Positions 48,414-57,048 of a DNA stretch of 64,000 nt are shown here, piece by piece. Under the pieces are notes generated by a model that was given only the letters and a program-made list of their open reading frames with translations, was not told where the DNA came from and did not search any database. Made by a program: the position numbers and the translations under genes. Each line of letters opens with the position of its first letter. The first letter of the stretch is position 1. This DNA comes from CAWJMD01 sp963843835 (GTDB lineage Bacteria > Actinomycetota > Actinomycetes > Actinomycetales > CAWJMD01), in contig CAWJMD010000002.1 in assembly GCA_963843835.1 (NCBI GenBank), forward strand, positions 1 through 64,000. Direction: 5' to 3'.

Positions 48414-48500
48414 GTCTCGGTTGATGCTGGACATTTCTGCCTCGGCTGATCCGCGACACCGTCTCGGCTGATGCTCAACGTCTCGGTTGATGCTTGACAC
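48414..48500 (+). repeat. Four degenerate direct repeats beside the att site
   Basis: TCTCGGYTGATGCT-type units start at 48415, 48441, 48462 and 48481, each followed by a GACA/CAAC-like end; the second is degenerate. Spacing is irregular (19-26 bp). They stand just outside the tRNA-Lys fragment. They could be recombinase or transposase binding sites or the end of a lost IS481-type element. Confidence 0.7.
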
Positions 48501-48526
48501 CTCGTCCCGCGGTTCAACCCCTCAGC

Positions 48527-49165
48527 TCAGGACCGCGTACCTGCCTCCCGGGCGGGCTGCCTCCTTCGGTGCCGAACCAGAACCGCGGCCCCGGCCGCCG
48601 TCCCCGCTGCGACGAGAACCACACCGGTGACGACGCTGGACACGCGGCCTGGCCACGGCATCATCGCGGGCACAGTGAACATGCCCAGGTAGAACGGCTC
48701 GAGAACCGCCCCGATGGGGAGGGCAAGGCGCGCAAGCAATCCCCATGTGTCGTTCCGACGCGCGGCTGCCCCCACCAGGCCCAGAGGGGCGCCCACGACC
48801 ACTGCGAGCCCGAACCAGTACTCGTTCTCCGTCCACACCTCGGCGTCGAACAGCCCCAGCAGCCGACCGACGCCGTAGTGCACGAACAGCGCCGTCAGGC
48901 ACGCCGCGATCCCCGCAACAGCTGCCTGCAACGAACGACGCACCAGCCAGCCAGACAGGATCGGAAGTCCGCCCCACACCACCCCCGCGTTCACCAACCT
49001 GCTGATCGTGGAACGCACAGCCAACAGCGTGTTGGCCTCAGCGGACAACTGACCCATGGTCGTGACGTTCGAAGCCAGGGACGCCAGCGCCAGCGCGACC
49101 GCAGCAGCCAAAGCCAGCCACCACCCGCGTCGCGCCACACCGTGATCGTACGCACCACCCGTCAC
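48527..49165 (-). CDS. Polytopic membrane protein of unknown function
   Basis: This is an intact 212-residue protein with about six helices (WWLALAAAVALALASLASNV, AGVVWGGLPILSGWLV, AAVAGIAACLTALFVHYGVG, GLAVVVGAPLGLVGAAARR, VSSVVTGVVLVAAGTAAGAA). Two starts are possible, GTG 49165 and GTG about 49138 (VARRGWWLAL). No family recognised. It is the first gene right of the att site and probably belongs to the host chromosome. Its codon use (third position G/C) matches neighbours. Confidence 0.65.
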   Translation of the reverse strand: MTGGAYDHGVARRGWWLALAAAVALALASLASNVTTMGQLSAEANTLLAVRSTISRLVNAGVVWGGLPILSGWLVRRSLQAAVAGIAACLTALFVHYGVGRLLGLFDAEVWTENEYWFGLAVVVGAPLGLVGAAARRNDTWGLLARLALPIGAVLEPFYLGMFTVPAMMPWPGRVSSVVTGVVLVAAGTAAGAAVLVRHRRRQPAREAGTRS

Positions 49166-49274
49166 ATCGGGGCGCGCGAGTGTTGTCGCGCTGTCCCGCT
49201 TCAGACTCCTTGGCAGGGAGCCTTACCCGGCCCCGGCCACCCCGTCCGCGTGTCGTCAGTACGCTCGCCCGCGT

Positions 49275-50702
49275 TCACGAATCGGTGCTCCCCCCGGCGG
49301 CCTCGGTGCAGAAGCCGTTCTGGGACGCGACCAGGTTTCCACAGGTGCCACCAAACTCCTCGTACGCGCTGCCGGAGCTGGCGGCGAAGTACAGGGCGTC
49401 GCACGCACCCATGTCGCCGGCGAGGCAGTCGTCCTCGAGCGAGTCGAGGTCGGGGTCGTCACCATAGGTGTAGGGGAACGGCAGGTTGTCGGCGCAGCTC
49501 CCGCTGAGGGTGACGCCCCGGTCACCACAACTGCCGCCGAAGGCCTCGTAGTCCGTCCCCGCGTTCGCGGTCAGGTAGAGCAAGTCGCAGGACGACAGGC
49601 CACCGAGCGTGCAGTCGTCCCACAGGACATCCAGGTCAGGGTCGTCGCCGTACGTTGTGGCGTCGGGGACAGGATTGGGTACCGGCAGGGTCCCGGGCCC
49701 GTTGCCGCCGGGATCGGTGTTCAAGCTGCCCACGACCGCCACGGCGACCACGAGGGCCAGCACTGCTCCCAGCACTCCGCCGATCACTGCGAGGGTTCGC
49801 AGCACCGACGAACGCGCCGGTGGTGTCTCTCCGGGTCGCGTCGGCGGTGCTCGCATCCCGGACTGGGGAGCGACCGGTGGTCGGGGCTGACCGGCCTGCA
49901 TGACCGGGGCAGGATCAGGCTGCAGCGGAGGCCCGCTCCGGCCAGGCTGTGGCCGCGCGGAGTCCGGGGAACCGCCGGCGCCCTGTCCCGGCGTGGGGTG
50001 CCCGGTCGCGCCGACGGGGTTCGGCCTCGTCGCGGACTGCTTGGCCCACTCCGAGAGAGCGCGGTCGATCTCCGCTGCCACGGTTGCCAGCAGCTCTCGG
50101 CGCGTGCGCAGCAAGGCGAGCAGGGTCGCGCACTCCTCCTGGTCCGCCTTGCTGCGTAGGCCTTCCCGCAGCTGGAAGAGCACGCTGTGCTGCTCGGCGA
50201 CTGTGAGGTCGTCGGGCCGATGGACGAGAGCTGCGAGATTGGTGGTGTAGCTCAGCGGGACATCCGGCGTCGGCGGGAGCGGGTCCGGCAACGGAACACC
50301 GGGTGGCATGTCCTGCAAGGCGCGCACGAGCCGCAGAACTGCCCCCTTGTCGTCTGGCTCGTAGTCCAGCCACTCCTTGCTGGCCAGCGCCGGTGGCGCC
50401 AACTTGGGCGAGGTACGCCGGTCGACCCGAATCGGCAGGATGTGCTTGCCGAGGGCGTCCGCGTACTCCAGCTCGCGGGCGCACGGCACCGACTCGAGCG
50501 AGCTGTCACTGACCACGACCACGAAGACGTCCGCCGACCGGATGCTGGCCAGGATGGTGTCCCACCACTCCTGCCCGCCCGACAGGCGCTCGTCGCGCCA
50601 GACGTCTAGTCCGATTTCGACGAGGTCGCCTTCGATCTGCGCGGCGACGATCTTGTCGCTGCGGGAGTAACTCTCGAAGGCTGACCGGCGTTCCATCGCC
50701 AT
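49275..50702 (-). CDS. TIR-domain protein with membrane helix and Cys-repeat tail
   Basis: A 475-residue protein. The N-terminal TIR domain (about residues 5-125) has AFESYSRSDKIVA (usual FISYS changed to FESYS), DVWRDERLSGGQEWWDTI and VFVVVVSDSSLESVPCAREL, with the catalytic-type Glu in CARELEYA. A helical segment and a Pro/Gly-rich linker follow. One membrane helix (VIGGVLGAVLALVVAVAVVG) precedes two outside repeats that open YGDDPDLD and carry DDC, CD-LY and FGG-CG. So the TIR domain is inside and the Cys repeats outside. TIR domains can cleave NAD+; this layout suggests signalling across the membrane. No partner gene is evident. Confidence 0.85.
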   Translation of the reverse strand: MAMERRSAFESYSRSDKIVAAQIEGDLVEIGLDVWRDERLSGGQEWWDTILASIRSADVFVVVVSDSSLESVPCARELEYADALGKHILPIRVDRRTSPKLAPPALASKEWLDYEPDDKGAVLRLVRALQDMPPGVPLPDPLPPTPDVPLSYTTNLAALVHRPDDLTVAEQHSVLFQLREGLRSKADQEECATLLALLRTRRELLATVAAEIDRALSEWAKQSATRPNPVGATGHPTPGQGAGGSPDSARPQPGRSGPPLQPDPAPVMQAGQPRPPVAPQSGMRAPPTRPGETPPARSSVLRTLAVIGGVLGAVLALVVAVAVVGSLNTDPGGNGPGTLPVPNPVPDATTYGDDPDLDVLWDDCTLGGLSSCDLLYLTANAGTDYEAFGGSCGDRGVTLSGSCADNLPFPYTYGDDPDLDSLEDDCLAGDMGACDALYFAASSGSAYEEFGGTCGNLVASQNGFCTEAAGGSTDS

Positions 50703-51233
50703 CCCTCAGTCCCACGGAACTGTCGCGCGGAGCCCGTCGCCCATGTCCGCGGGCCTGCATCGACTGTACGCGCGACACGAGGATCACAACAGGTGATTTC
50801 AGTGCCGCGCCACCCGATCTGCGCCTCCTCGGCGCGCCACCGGTACCCGACTTTCGGGGTGATACCCACCTGCACCACGCCTCGACCTCCAGCTGCCGTT
50901 AGACGACCACTACGTCCCATGGCGACACCGTTTCCAACTGACCTTCGGCCACCGCTGGGTCGCCGCCACGTCGGCGCACTCGCGGACTTGTGCAGTTGTC
51001 AGGACGCCGAGTTCGCTGACCATGTGAGGCCCGGCCGTCCACTTCCTAGACCCTTGTGGCGTATCCGGGTCGGAGTATCCTTGTCTAGGTGCTGACCGGG
51101 ATCTGGCACTACTCGACGTGGTCGCAACTGAGGAGCCGCTGCCTGGCGCGCGTTGCCCTGGCAGACAAGGCGATTGGCGCCGAGCGGCCCCCGGATCGAC
51201 GCGCCGGGCACGACGTCCGTGGTCAGTGGTTCG
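50703..51233. other. Intergenic region between TIR and GNAT genes
   Basis: The two genes diverge here. No gene or RNA is seen; the frames that cross it are unstructured. It should hold both promoters. No clear -35/-10 pair or repeat was identified. Confidence 0.4.
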
Positions 51234-51821
51234 ATGTGTGGCATGAGTTGGGAGACCTACCCAGTGACGCCGGACCGCTTCGTGGACTTCGCCGACGTCA
51301 TCAACCCCAACCGTCGCTCGACCCACTGCTGGTGCCTTTCCCACCGTCTGGGCGCGAAGGAGATCGAGGAGCTCGGCAACGGTGACCGCGAAGCGGCGAT
51401 GCGGCGGCTGTGTGAGCGCGAGAACCCGCCAGGGGTGGTCACGTACCTGGGGGGCACACCCGTGGCCTGGTGCAATATCGGGGACCGCACAGACATCCCA
51501 CGCCTGGCCAGGTCCCAGCTCATTCGCCCGGTCGACACCGTGCCGGTCTGGAGCATCGTGTGCGTCGTGGTCCGCAGCGGGCACCGCAGGAGGGGCGTCA
51601 CCGCCCACCTCATCGAGGGCGCGGTCCAGTACGCCGCATCACGCGGCGCCCCGGCCGTCGAGGCCTATCCGGTCGCCCCGCAGGGCCGGATGGACACGAC
51701 CATGGCATTCGTCGGCACGCGGTCGATGTTCGAACGAGCCGGCTTCACGATGATCGGAACAACGGACGCGGTCGCCTCGAAGATGCCACGCCTGATCATG
51801 CGGCGCCGCCTCGCCGACTAG
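51234..51821 (+). CDS. GNAT family N-acetyltransferase
   Basis: Starts MCGMSWETYPVTPDRFVDFA (ATG 51234; another ATG at 51243). The GNAT core is visible: THCWCLSHR, PPGVVTYLGGTPVAWCNIGD, VWSIVCVVVRSGHRRRGVTA (motif A with the R-R-G acetyl-CoA loop), HLIEGAVQYAASRGAPAVEA and FVGTRSMFERAGFTMIG. About 195 residues, usual for the family. Acceptor is unknown. A second GNAT fragment follows immediately, suggesting an ancestral tandem pair. Intact. Confidence 0.85.
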   Translation: MCGMSWETYPVTPDRFVDFADVINPNRRSTHCWCLSHRLGAKEIEELGNGDREAAMRRLCERENPPGVVTYLGGTPVAWCNIGDRTDIPRLARSQLIRPVDTVPVWSIVCVVVRSGHRRRGVTAHLIEGAVQYAASRGAPAVEAYPVAPQGRMDTTMAFVGTRSMFERAGFTMIGTTDAVASKMPRLIMRRRLAD

Positions 51822-51852
51822 AACCGGCGCGCAACCACCGCTGGAGGAAACC

Positions 51853-52058
51853 GCGAGTACACGCACCGGCTCGTCGAGCAGGGCCGCACCCACGAGGCGC
51901 TGGTGTTCGACGGCGACGTCACGATCGCCTGGGTCCGGTACGGGACCCTCGAGGAGCCTCCCGACATCGACCACCGCAAGGAGCGGGAGCAGGGCGTCGT
52001 GCGCAGGCCGGAGATGCCGGAGAGCCGGGCGCGAGTGGACCAGCTGAGGTCTGGCTAG
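51853..52058 (+). pseudogene. GNAT acetyltransferase fragment
   Basis: In one frame the sequence reads REYTHRLVEQGRTHEALVFD, then GDVTIAWVRYGTLEEPPDID and HRKE, then an unrelated tail to TAG 52058. This is the start-to-middle of a GNAT protein (normally followed by motif A) without a start codon or the acetyl-CoA loop. Remnant of a partially deleted tandem copy. Confidence 0.6.
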
Positions 52059-52067
52059 GGTGCCGGC

Positions 52068-52553
52068 ATGTCACGCGAACGTGCAGCGCTCCTCGCCCAC
52101 CTCGCCGCCGAACGCAGCCACGTCCTGGCTGCCGTCGAGGGCCTGAGCGAGGAGGACCTGACACGTCCGGCCGCACCCTCCGGCTGGTCGATCGCGCAGC
52201 TGCTGAGCCACCTCACGTACGACGACGAGATCTTCTGGGGCGGCGCGATCCTCGGCGGCGACCAGGAGTGCATCGGCTTGATCCAGGACGGGTGGAAGGT
52301 CCCGGTCACCTCCGGCGAAGATGCGGTGGCGGAGTATCGCCTCCGGCAGCGGAACAACGACGCCCTGCTCGCCGACGTGGACCTCGACGCGCCTCCTCGC
52401 TGGTGGCCCCCGGAGGACGTCTTTCCCTTCCCGCCCTTCGGGGACGCCCGCGACTGCCTGCTCAGGCTGCTGATGGAGACGGCCACCCATGCAGGCCATC
52501 TCGACCTCGCTCGAGAACACATGGACGGGCGCCAGCACCTGGTGGTCGGGTAG
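52068..52553 (+). CDS. DinB family protein (DUF664-like)
   Basis: The 161-residue protein is a four-helix DinB-type fold: RAALLAHLAAERSHVLAAVE, GWSIAQLLSHLTYDDEIFWG (first His), then ETATHAGHLDLAREHMDGRQ (the HxxH pair). Together the three His bind a metal, as in mycothiol- or bacillithiol-type transferases. ATG 52068 follows GGCTAGGGTGCCGGC. Likely thiol-dependent detoxification, substrate unknown. Intact and probably chromosomal. Confidence 0.85.
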   Translation: MSRERAALLAHLAAERSHVLAAVEGLSEEDLTRPAAPSGWSIAQLLSHLTYDDEIFWGGAILGGDQECIGLIQDGWKVPVTSGEDAVAEYRLRQRNNDALLADVDLDAPPRWWPPEDVFPFPPFGDARDCLLRLLMETATHAGHLDLAREHMDGRQHLVVG

Positions 52554-52761
52554 GGGACCTCCGCGACGCGCTGGGCCCGAAGGGTCAGGCGCCGGGCTCG
52601 GCGCCGTCGCGCGAGCCGTCGCGCGGCTCGAGGACGACAACGGCGGTCTTGGCCGGCCGCTCGCGCCTCACGATCACTGGACATGACGACAGCCTGGCCG
52701 TTCGCGTTGGACCGCCCTCAGGCCAGAGGTCCGGTGGCTGTGACCTGCAGCCGCGGGTCAC

Positions 52762-53565
52762 CTAGGCCATCACGTCGGCGGACCGGCGGTCGCGGCACCG
52801 CGGCAGCATCCGCGACGTCGTCGGCGAGGGCTCGACGCCGACGTCGCGGACGAGGACCAGGCGGCACTGGTCGTAGGCGCGCAGCGCCTCGGCGACGTTG
52901 CCCTCGGCGAGGTGGATCGCGATCACCGTCCGGTGCGCACTCTCGCGCAGCACGTCGATCCGCAAGGCGGCCAGGGCCGCTTCGAGCGCTAGGCCGTGAT
53001 GACCCTCTCGCGAGAGCCGTTCCGCGACAGCTTCGAGCAGGTGAAGCCGCATCTGGCGCAGCCGCTCGCGGTCGGCGAGGAGCCACTCGTCCTCCCAGTC
53101 GGGCAGCAGGCCGCCGTCGTCGTCCAGCACGGCCCCGACGTCGTCGGGCGTGGACGACGCCCCCTCGCGCAGTGCCTCGGCGGCCGCCCGGAGGAGACGC
53201 CGGACGTCGACGTCGACACCCCGCCCGAGGTCCACGGTGCCGCTCGTGATCGCCACGAGCTGGTCAGCGGCCTGGTTGACCCGCCAGATCCCGGTGCGCA
53301 GGCTCGCGAGCGCCCGGTGCTCGGTGGTCTCGGGCCACAGCATGCCGGCGAGTCGGCTGCGACTCGTCCGCCCGCGCAGCGCCAGCAGCGCGACGAGCCG
53401 CTGAGCCCCGGTCGGCAGCTGGACCACCTCGTCGCCGACGCACACCGTGAAGCCGCCGAGGAGGGTGACCGACAAGCCCGCGGCGGGGGCGTCGAAGCGG
53501 GGCCGCAGCTGGGAGCGGGGCGCGCCGACGGTGGCCAGCACTGGGCGGTCTCGGTCCTGTGTCAT
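52762..53565 (-). CDS. SARP (AfsR/BTAD-type) transcriptional regulator
   Basis: The 267-residue protein starts at ATG 53565 (MTQDRDRPVLATVGAPRSQL). The OmpR-like DNA-binding domain is LSVTLLGGFTVCVGDEVVQL, then QRLVALLALRGRTSRSRLAG, LWPETTEHRALASLRTGIWR. The BTAD helices follow (LLADRERLRQMRLHLLEAVA, HHGLALEAALAALRIDVLRE, SAHRTVIAIHLAEGNVAEAL, RAYDQCRLVLVRDVGVEPSP). It lacks the ATPase/TPR parts of AfsR, so it is a small SARP. It diverges from the eCIS operon across 131 bases and is the natural candidate activator of it. Confidence 0.9.
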   Translation of the reverse strand: MTQDRDRPVLATVGAPRSQLRPRFDAPAAGLSVTLLGGFTVCVGDEVVQLPTGAQRLVALLALRGRTSRSRLAGMLWPETTEHRALASLRTGIWRVNQAADQLVAITSGTVDLGRGVDVDVRRLLRAAAEALREGASSTPDDVGAVLDDDGGLLPDWEDEWLLADRERLRQMRLHLLEAVAERLSREGHHGLALEAALAALRIDVLRESAHRTVIAIHLAEGNVAEALRAYDQCRLVLVRDVGVEPSPTTSRMLPRCRDRRSADVMA

Positions 53566-53696
53566 GTCGGCCCTTCCCGCGTCCGCTGGGCCCGCACACC
53601 GACTGCCCGTCAAGAGTTCACGAGATCGCAACCCGACGCAAGCGCGTTCCACGGCACGGGACCCGTCACGCGCGCCGACCGTGACGGGCGGGTGAC
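53566..53696. promoter_or_regulatory. Divergent intergenic region between SARP gene and eCIS operon
   Basis: 131 bases between the two divergent starts. SARPs bind direct heptameric repeats overlapping -35; a clear pair was not identified by eye. No hairpin or RNA seen. This is the only plausible promoter for the eCIS operon visible in the window. Confidence 0.4.
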
Positions 53697-54386
53697 ATGG
53701 CCGTGACGGCGCCGGAAGACGCTCGGGTGATGGGCAGCTTCCCCGGGAGCCCGCGCACGCTGCGGGGCGCGATCGTTGCGGTCGATCCGCGCAGCCCGCT
53801 GTCACGGCTGGTGATATTCCAGTACAACCCCGACCAGATGACCCGGACCCTGAGCCCCCGGAGCGCACCCGGCGACCAGCAGGTGGGCGCGGCCGACGCG
53901 CACCGCGTCTGGGGCGCCCCCACCGAGACCGTGACGATGACGGTCGAGGTCGATGCGACCGACCAGCTCGAGACCGGCGACCCGGTCGCCGCCATCTCCG
54001 GCATCGCGCCACAGCTCTCCGCCCTCGAGATGCTGCTCTACCCCAGCAGTGCCCTGGTGATCGCCAACACCGCACTGCTGCTCGCCGGGACCATCGAGAT
54101 CCTCCCGCCCGAGGGGCCGCTCACCCTGCTGGTGTGGGGTCCGGGCCGCGCCGTCCCGGTGAGGCTGGAGAGCCTCACCATCACCGAGCAGGCGTTCGAC
54201 CCCGCGCTGTTCCCGACGCGTGCGTCGGTCGAGCTGTCGGTGCAGGTGCTCTCGTACAACGACCTCCCGCCGACCGACGCGGGATACGCCCTGTTCCTGG
54301 TGCACCAGGTGCTCAAGGAGGCGATGGCCACCGTGGCCGGCGTCACCGGCGCGGTCTCGGCCGTCGCCGAGCTGGCGGGGGCCTGA
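53697..54386 (+). CDS. eCIS tube-initiator-like protein (Afp7-type N-terminal domain)
   Basis: The 229-residue protein has the CIS tube N-terminal block SRLVIFQYNPDQMTRTLSPR. Further blocks are VTMTVEVDATDQLETGDPVA, PLTLLVWGPGRAVPVRLESL and ALFPTRASVELSVQVLSYND, the order of Afp7/gp53-type proteins that link tube and baseplate. ATG 53697 is the first start. It opens an operon of closely overlapping eCIS genes. A contractile injection system is a cell-free or anchored nanosyringe; the sheath and inner-tube genes expected with it are not seen upstream of this gene. Confidence 0.8.
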   Translation: MAVTAPEDARVMGSFPGSPRTLRGAIVAVDPRSPLSRLVIFQYNPDQMTRTLSPRSAPGDQQVGAADAHRVWGAPTETVTMTVEVDATDQLETGDPVAAISGIAPQLSALEMLLYPSSALVIANTALLLAGTIEILPPEGPLTLLVWGPGRAVPVRLESLTITEQAFDPALFPTRASVELSVQVLSYNDLPPTDAGYALFLVHQVLKEAMATVAGVTGAVSAVAELAGA

Positions 54387-54387
54387 G

Positions 54388-54693
54388 GTGGCCGGTCGCA
54401 GCCGGTACGACGGGGCCAGGACGGCGACCGTCGACGTCGACGACGGGCGCGGCGGCGTCCGCGAGGTGGTGTACGTGCTGACGCGGACGCCGCTCGACCC
54501 GGCCGCGACGACCCCGCTCGCCTGGCACCGCGTGGCCCCGGACGACCGGTTGGACCTGCTCGCCGGCCGCTACCTCGGTGACCCCGCCGCCTTCTGGCGG
54601 ATCTGCGACGCGAACCTCGCCCTGGACCCGGACGAGCTGGTCGGCCCGGACGCCGAGGGGGCGGTCGTGGTCGTGCCGACCCCGGGGGCCTGA
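54388..54693 (+). CDS. LysM-like baseplate protein
   Basis: GTG 54388 lies one base after the upstream stop. The 101-residue product has a LysM/tail-protein-X-like core: TPLAWHRVAPDDRLDLLAGR, YLGDPAAFWRICDANLALDP, ending GAVVVVPTPGA. In Afp-type clusters this small domain is joined to or follows the tube-initiator and binds the baseplate hub. A longer frame reading from 54220 is not real. Intact. Confidence 0.75.
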   Translation: MAGRSRYDGARTATVDVDDGRGGVREVVYVLTRTPLDPAATTPLAWHRVAPDDRLDLLAGRYLGDPAAFWRICDANLALDPDELVGPDAEGAVVVVPTPGA

Positions 54694-54696
54694 ACG

Positions 54697-55839
54697 GTGG
54701 CCGCGCTGGGCGTCCACCTCTCGGTGCTGGCCGGACCGACGATCCCGGTGCCGCTGCCCCCGGGCGAGACGTCCCGCCTGCGCTCGGTGCACGTGACCGA
54801 GACCGACGACGAGCGCTCGGTGTTCAGCCTCACCTTCGACGCCGGTCGCTCGGGCCCGACCGCAGGGTTCGACGCGCCCCTGCTCACCGGATCCCCGGTC
54901 GGGGTGGGGGCCCGCGTAGCGCTCGTCGTCACGGCCGGTGTGCTGCCCACGGTGCTGATGGACGGCATCGTCACCACGGTCGGCCTCACCCCGGGGGACG
55001 AGCCGGGCAGCGCGACGCTGACAGTGACCGGCGAGGACGTCTCACTGCTGCTGGACCGCGAGGAGAAGGACGCCGAGTGGCCGGCCCTGGACGACTACCC
55101 CCAGGTGCTCGCGGTCCTCGGCCCGTACGCCGCGGACGGCATCGTGCCGTTGGCGGTTCCGCCCGCGGACATGGACCCGCCGCTGCCCGTCGAGCGCGTC
55201 CCCACCCAGCACGGCACCGACCTGGCACACCTGACGATGCTGGCTCAGCGGCACGGGTACGTCGCGTACGTCGTGCCCGGACCGGCACCGGGCACGAGCA
55301 GCTTCTACTGGGGCCCGCCGGTACGGGTGGGCGTGCCGCAGCCGGCCGTATCGGTCGACCTGGGCCCGGTCACCAACGTCGTGGCGCCCCCGACCTTCCG
55401 CACCGACGCCCTGTCACCCGAGAAGGTCGAGGGGTCCGTGCAGGACCCGTCGACGGGCGCCGCCACCTCGGTGACGGCCACGAGCAGCCTCCGCGTGCCC
55501 CTGGCCACCGAGCCGCTGTGGGCCACGCACAGCGGCGACCTGCGCACCACGCGCCTGCGGGAGAGCGGCACCAGCACCACCTCGGCGATGGCCCGTGCGC
55601 AGGCGCGGATGGACCGCTCCGTCGACGCCGTGGTCGGCGAGGGTGAGCTGGACGGCGCCCGGTACGGCGGCGTGCTGCGCCCGCGGGGCCTGGTCGGGAT
55701 GCGCGGTGCCGGCTACTCGCACGACGGGCTCTGGTACGTGCGGCGCGTCGAGCACAGGCTCGGGCGTGGCTCGTACCGCCAGGCGTTCACGATCGCGCGC
55801 GAGGGCTACGGCTCGACGGTGCCGGTGGTGGCTCTGTGA
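54697..55839 (+). CDS. VgrG/gpD-like (late control D) spike-hub protein
   Basis: The 380-residue protein resembles phage late control gene D / VgrG N-terminal hub domains. Blocks are SVFSLTFDAGRSGPTAGFDA, VGVGARVALVVTAGVLPTVL, LTVTGEDVSLLLDREEKDAE, LAHLTMLAQRHGYVAYVV and FYWGPPVRVG. The C-terminal part ends in DGLWYVRRVEHRLGRGSYRQ. GTG 54697 starts four bases after the upstream stop. It forms the trimeric hub together with the next gene's OB-fold spike. Intact. Confidence 0.8.
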   Translation: MAALGVHLSVLAGPTIPVPLPPGETSRLRSVHVTETDDERSVFSLTFDAGRSGPTAGFDAPLLTGSPVGVGARVALVVTAGVLPTVLMDGIVTTVGLTPGDEPGSATLTVTGEDVSLLLDREEKDAEWPALDDYPQVLAVLGPYAADGIVPLAVPPADMDPPLPVERVPTQHGTDLAHLTMLAQRHGYVAYVVPGPAPGTSSFYWGPPVRVGVPQPAVSVDLGPVTNVVAPPTFRTDALSPEKVEGSVQDPSTGAATSVTATSSLRVPLATEPLWATHSGDLRTTRLRESGTSTTSAMARAQARMDRSVDAVVGEGELDGARYGGVLRPRGLVGMRGAGYSHDGLWYVRRVEHRLGRGSYRQAFTIAREGYGSTVPVVAL

Positions 55840-56327
55840 GCTTCTTCGGCAAGTACCGCGGAACGGTCGTCGGCAACGTCGACCCCATGCAGCGCGGCCG
55901 GGTGCAGGTGTCGGTGCCGGCTGTGCTCGGCACGGGGCAGCTCAGCTGGGCCGAGGCCTGCGTGCCGTACGCGGGCGACCAGGTCGGCCTGTTCGTCGTC
56001 CCCCCGGTCGGGGCGAACGTCTGGGTCGAGTTCGAGGGCGGCGACCCGGCCTACCCGATCCTCGGCGGGTGCTTCTGGGGGCCGGGCGAGGCCCCTGGCA
56101 CAGGGCTGCCGACCACCAAGGTGCTCAAGACCGACGGGATCACCCTGACCCTGGAGGACCTTTCCGGCAGCGGCGGCCTCACGATCGAGGTCGGCTCCCC
56201 TGCCACCTCGACGCCGATGACGATCTCGGCCACCTCGAGCGGCATCGAGCTGAGCATCGGGGCGTCGAAGCTGCTCCTCTCCGCGTCGTCGGTGTCGGTG
56301 AACGACGGTGCCCTGGAGGTGAAGTGA
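55836..56327 (+). CDS. gpV/gp5 OB-fold baseplate spike protein
   Basis: The 163-residue protein overlaps the hub gene by four bases. The OB-fold block has FGKYRGTVVGNVDPMQRGRV, QVSVPAVLG, AGDQVGLFVVPPVGANVWVE, FEGGDPAYPILGGCFWG, typical of phage baseplate assembly protein V and Afp8 C-terminal spike. A beta-helical end follows (ITLTLEDLSGSGGLTIEVGS, GIELSIGASKLLLSASSVSV). Its stop overlaps the PAAR-like start. It forms the central needle that carries the tip. Confidence 0.85.
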   Translation: MSFFGKYRGTVVGNVDPMQRGRVQVSVPAVLGTGQLSWAEACVPYAGDQVGLFVVPPVGANVWVEFEGGDPAYPILGGCFWGPGEAPGTGLPTTKVLKTDGITLTLEDLSGSGGLTIEVGSPATSTPMTISATSSGIELSIGASKLLLSASSVSVNDGALEVK

Positions 56328-56641
56328 TGGCCTCCCTGGTGCAGCAGGGCGCCACGGTCCTGTGCAGCCACGGCGGCCAGGCCCAGCCGACAGCACCCAA
56401 CCCGCGCGTCTCGCTCTCGGGACAGGCGGCGGTCAGCCTGTCGGCCCCCTGGACCGTCAGCGGCTGCCCGTTCCCGCCGAACTCCGGAGGCCCGTGCGCG
56501 ACCGCGACCTGGAGCGCCGGGACCGTGCGCGTGACCTCGTCCGGTGAGCCGCTGGTCGTGCAGAGCGGGTCGGCGACCTGCGTGCCCACCGGCGTCCCCC
56601 TGTCGGTCAGCGTGGCCCAGCCCAGGGTGAGCGCGTCGTGA
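56327..56641 (+). CDS. PAAR-like tip protein
   Basis: The 104-residue protein starts at ATG 56327 (TGATG overlap). It has ASLVQQGATVLCSHGGQAQP, SAPWTVSGCPFPPNSGGPCA, WSAGTVRVTSSGEPLVVQSG, with two Cys pairs (CSHGG and GCPF...CA) that probably bind metal. The size, Cys pattern and place after gpV mark it as a PAAR/DUF4280-like cap sharpening the spike. It ends 56641, overlapping the gp25 start. A much longer reading frame through it belongs to another frame of neighbours. Confidence 0.7.
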   Translation: MASLVQQGATVLCSHGGQAQPTAPNPRVSLSGQAAVSLSAPWTVSGCPFPPNSGGPCATATWSAGTVRVTSSGEPLVVQSGSATCVPTGVPLSVSVAQPRVSAS

Positions 56642-57048
56642 GCGCGCCCCGCCGGACCGCCGCGGCCGGCACCCACGTCGGCTTTCCGGTCAGGCTCGAC
56701 GCACGGGGAAGGACGAGACTGGCGGACGACGAGGGGTACCTGCGCGGTCTGGTGGAGCAGGTGCTCTTCACGCGGCCCGGCGAGCGGGTGAACCGGCCCG
56801 ACTTCGGCAGCGGCGTGGACGCACTGGTCTTCGCGCCGGCCGGCGACGAGCTGGCGGCGGCGACGCGCGCCCTCGTGCATGGCGCACTCCAGACGTTCCT
56901 CGGCGAGCTGATCCGGGTCGAGGCGGTCGACGTGAGGGCCGAGGAGGCGACCGTCGAGGTCACCGTCACCTACCGGCCGCTGCGAGCGCCGGCGGACGAC
57001 GCGCAGCGGGTGCTGCACGTCTCCTCGCCCACCGGGGCCGGGCCGTGA
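56638..57048 (+). CDS. gp25-like baseplate wedge protein
   Basis: The 136-residue protein has THVGFPVRLDARGRTRLADD, YLRGLVEQVLFTRPGERVNR, PDFGSGVDALVFAPAGDELA, LVHGALQTFLGELIRVEAVD and EVTVTYRPLRA. This is the full gp25/GPW fold with the RPGERVNRPDFG motif. It overlaps both neighbours by four bases (GTGA-type). Part of the baseplate ring that triggers sheath contraction. Intact. Confidence 0.85.
   Translation: MSAPRRTAAAGTHVGFPVRLDARGRTRLADDEGYLRGLVEQVLFTRPGERVNRPDFGSGVDALVFAPAGDELAAATRALVHGALQTFLGELIRVEAVDVRAEEATVEVTVTYRPLRAPADDAQRVLHVSSPTGAGP

Noticed and set aside
48414..48500. CRISPR array
   Set aside because: Only four degenerate units with 19-26 bp period and no unique spacers.
51470..52765. 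Long plus-strand frame across GNAT and DinB genes
   Set aside because: Arg/Pro/Ala-rich and out of phase with two genes showing clear GNAT and DinB motifs.
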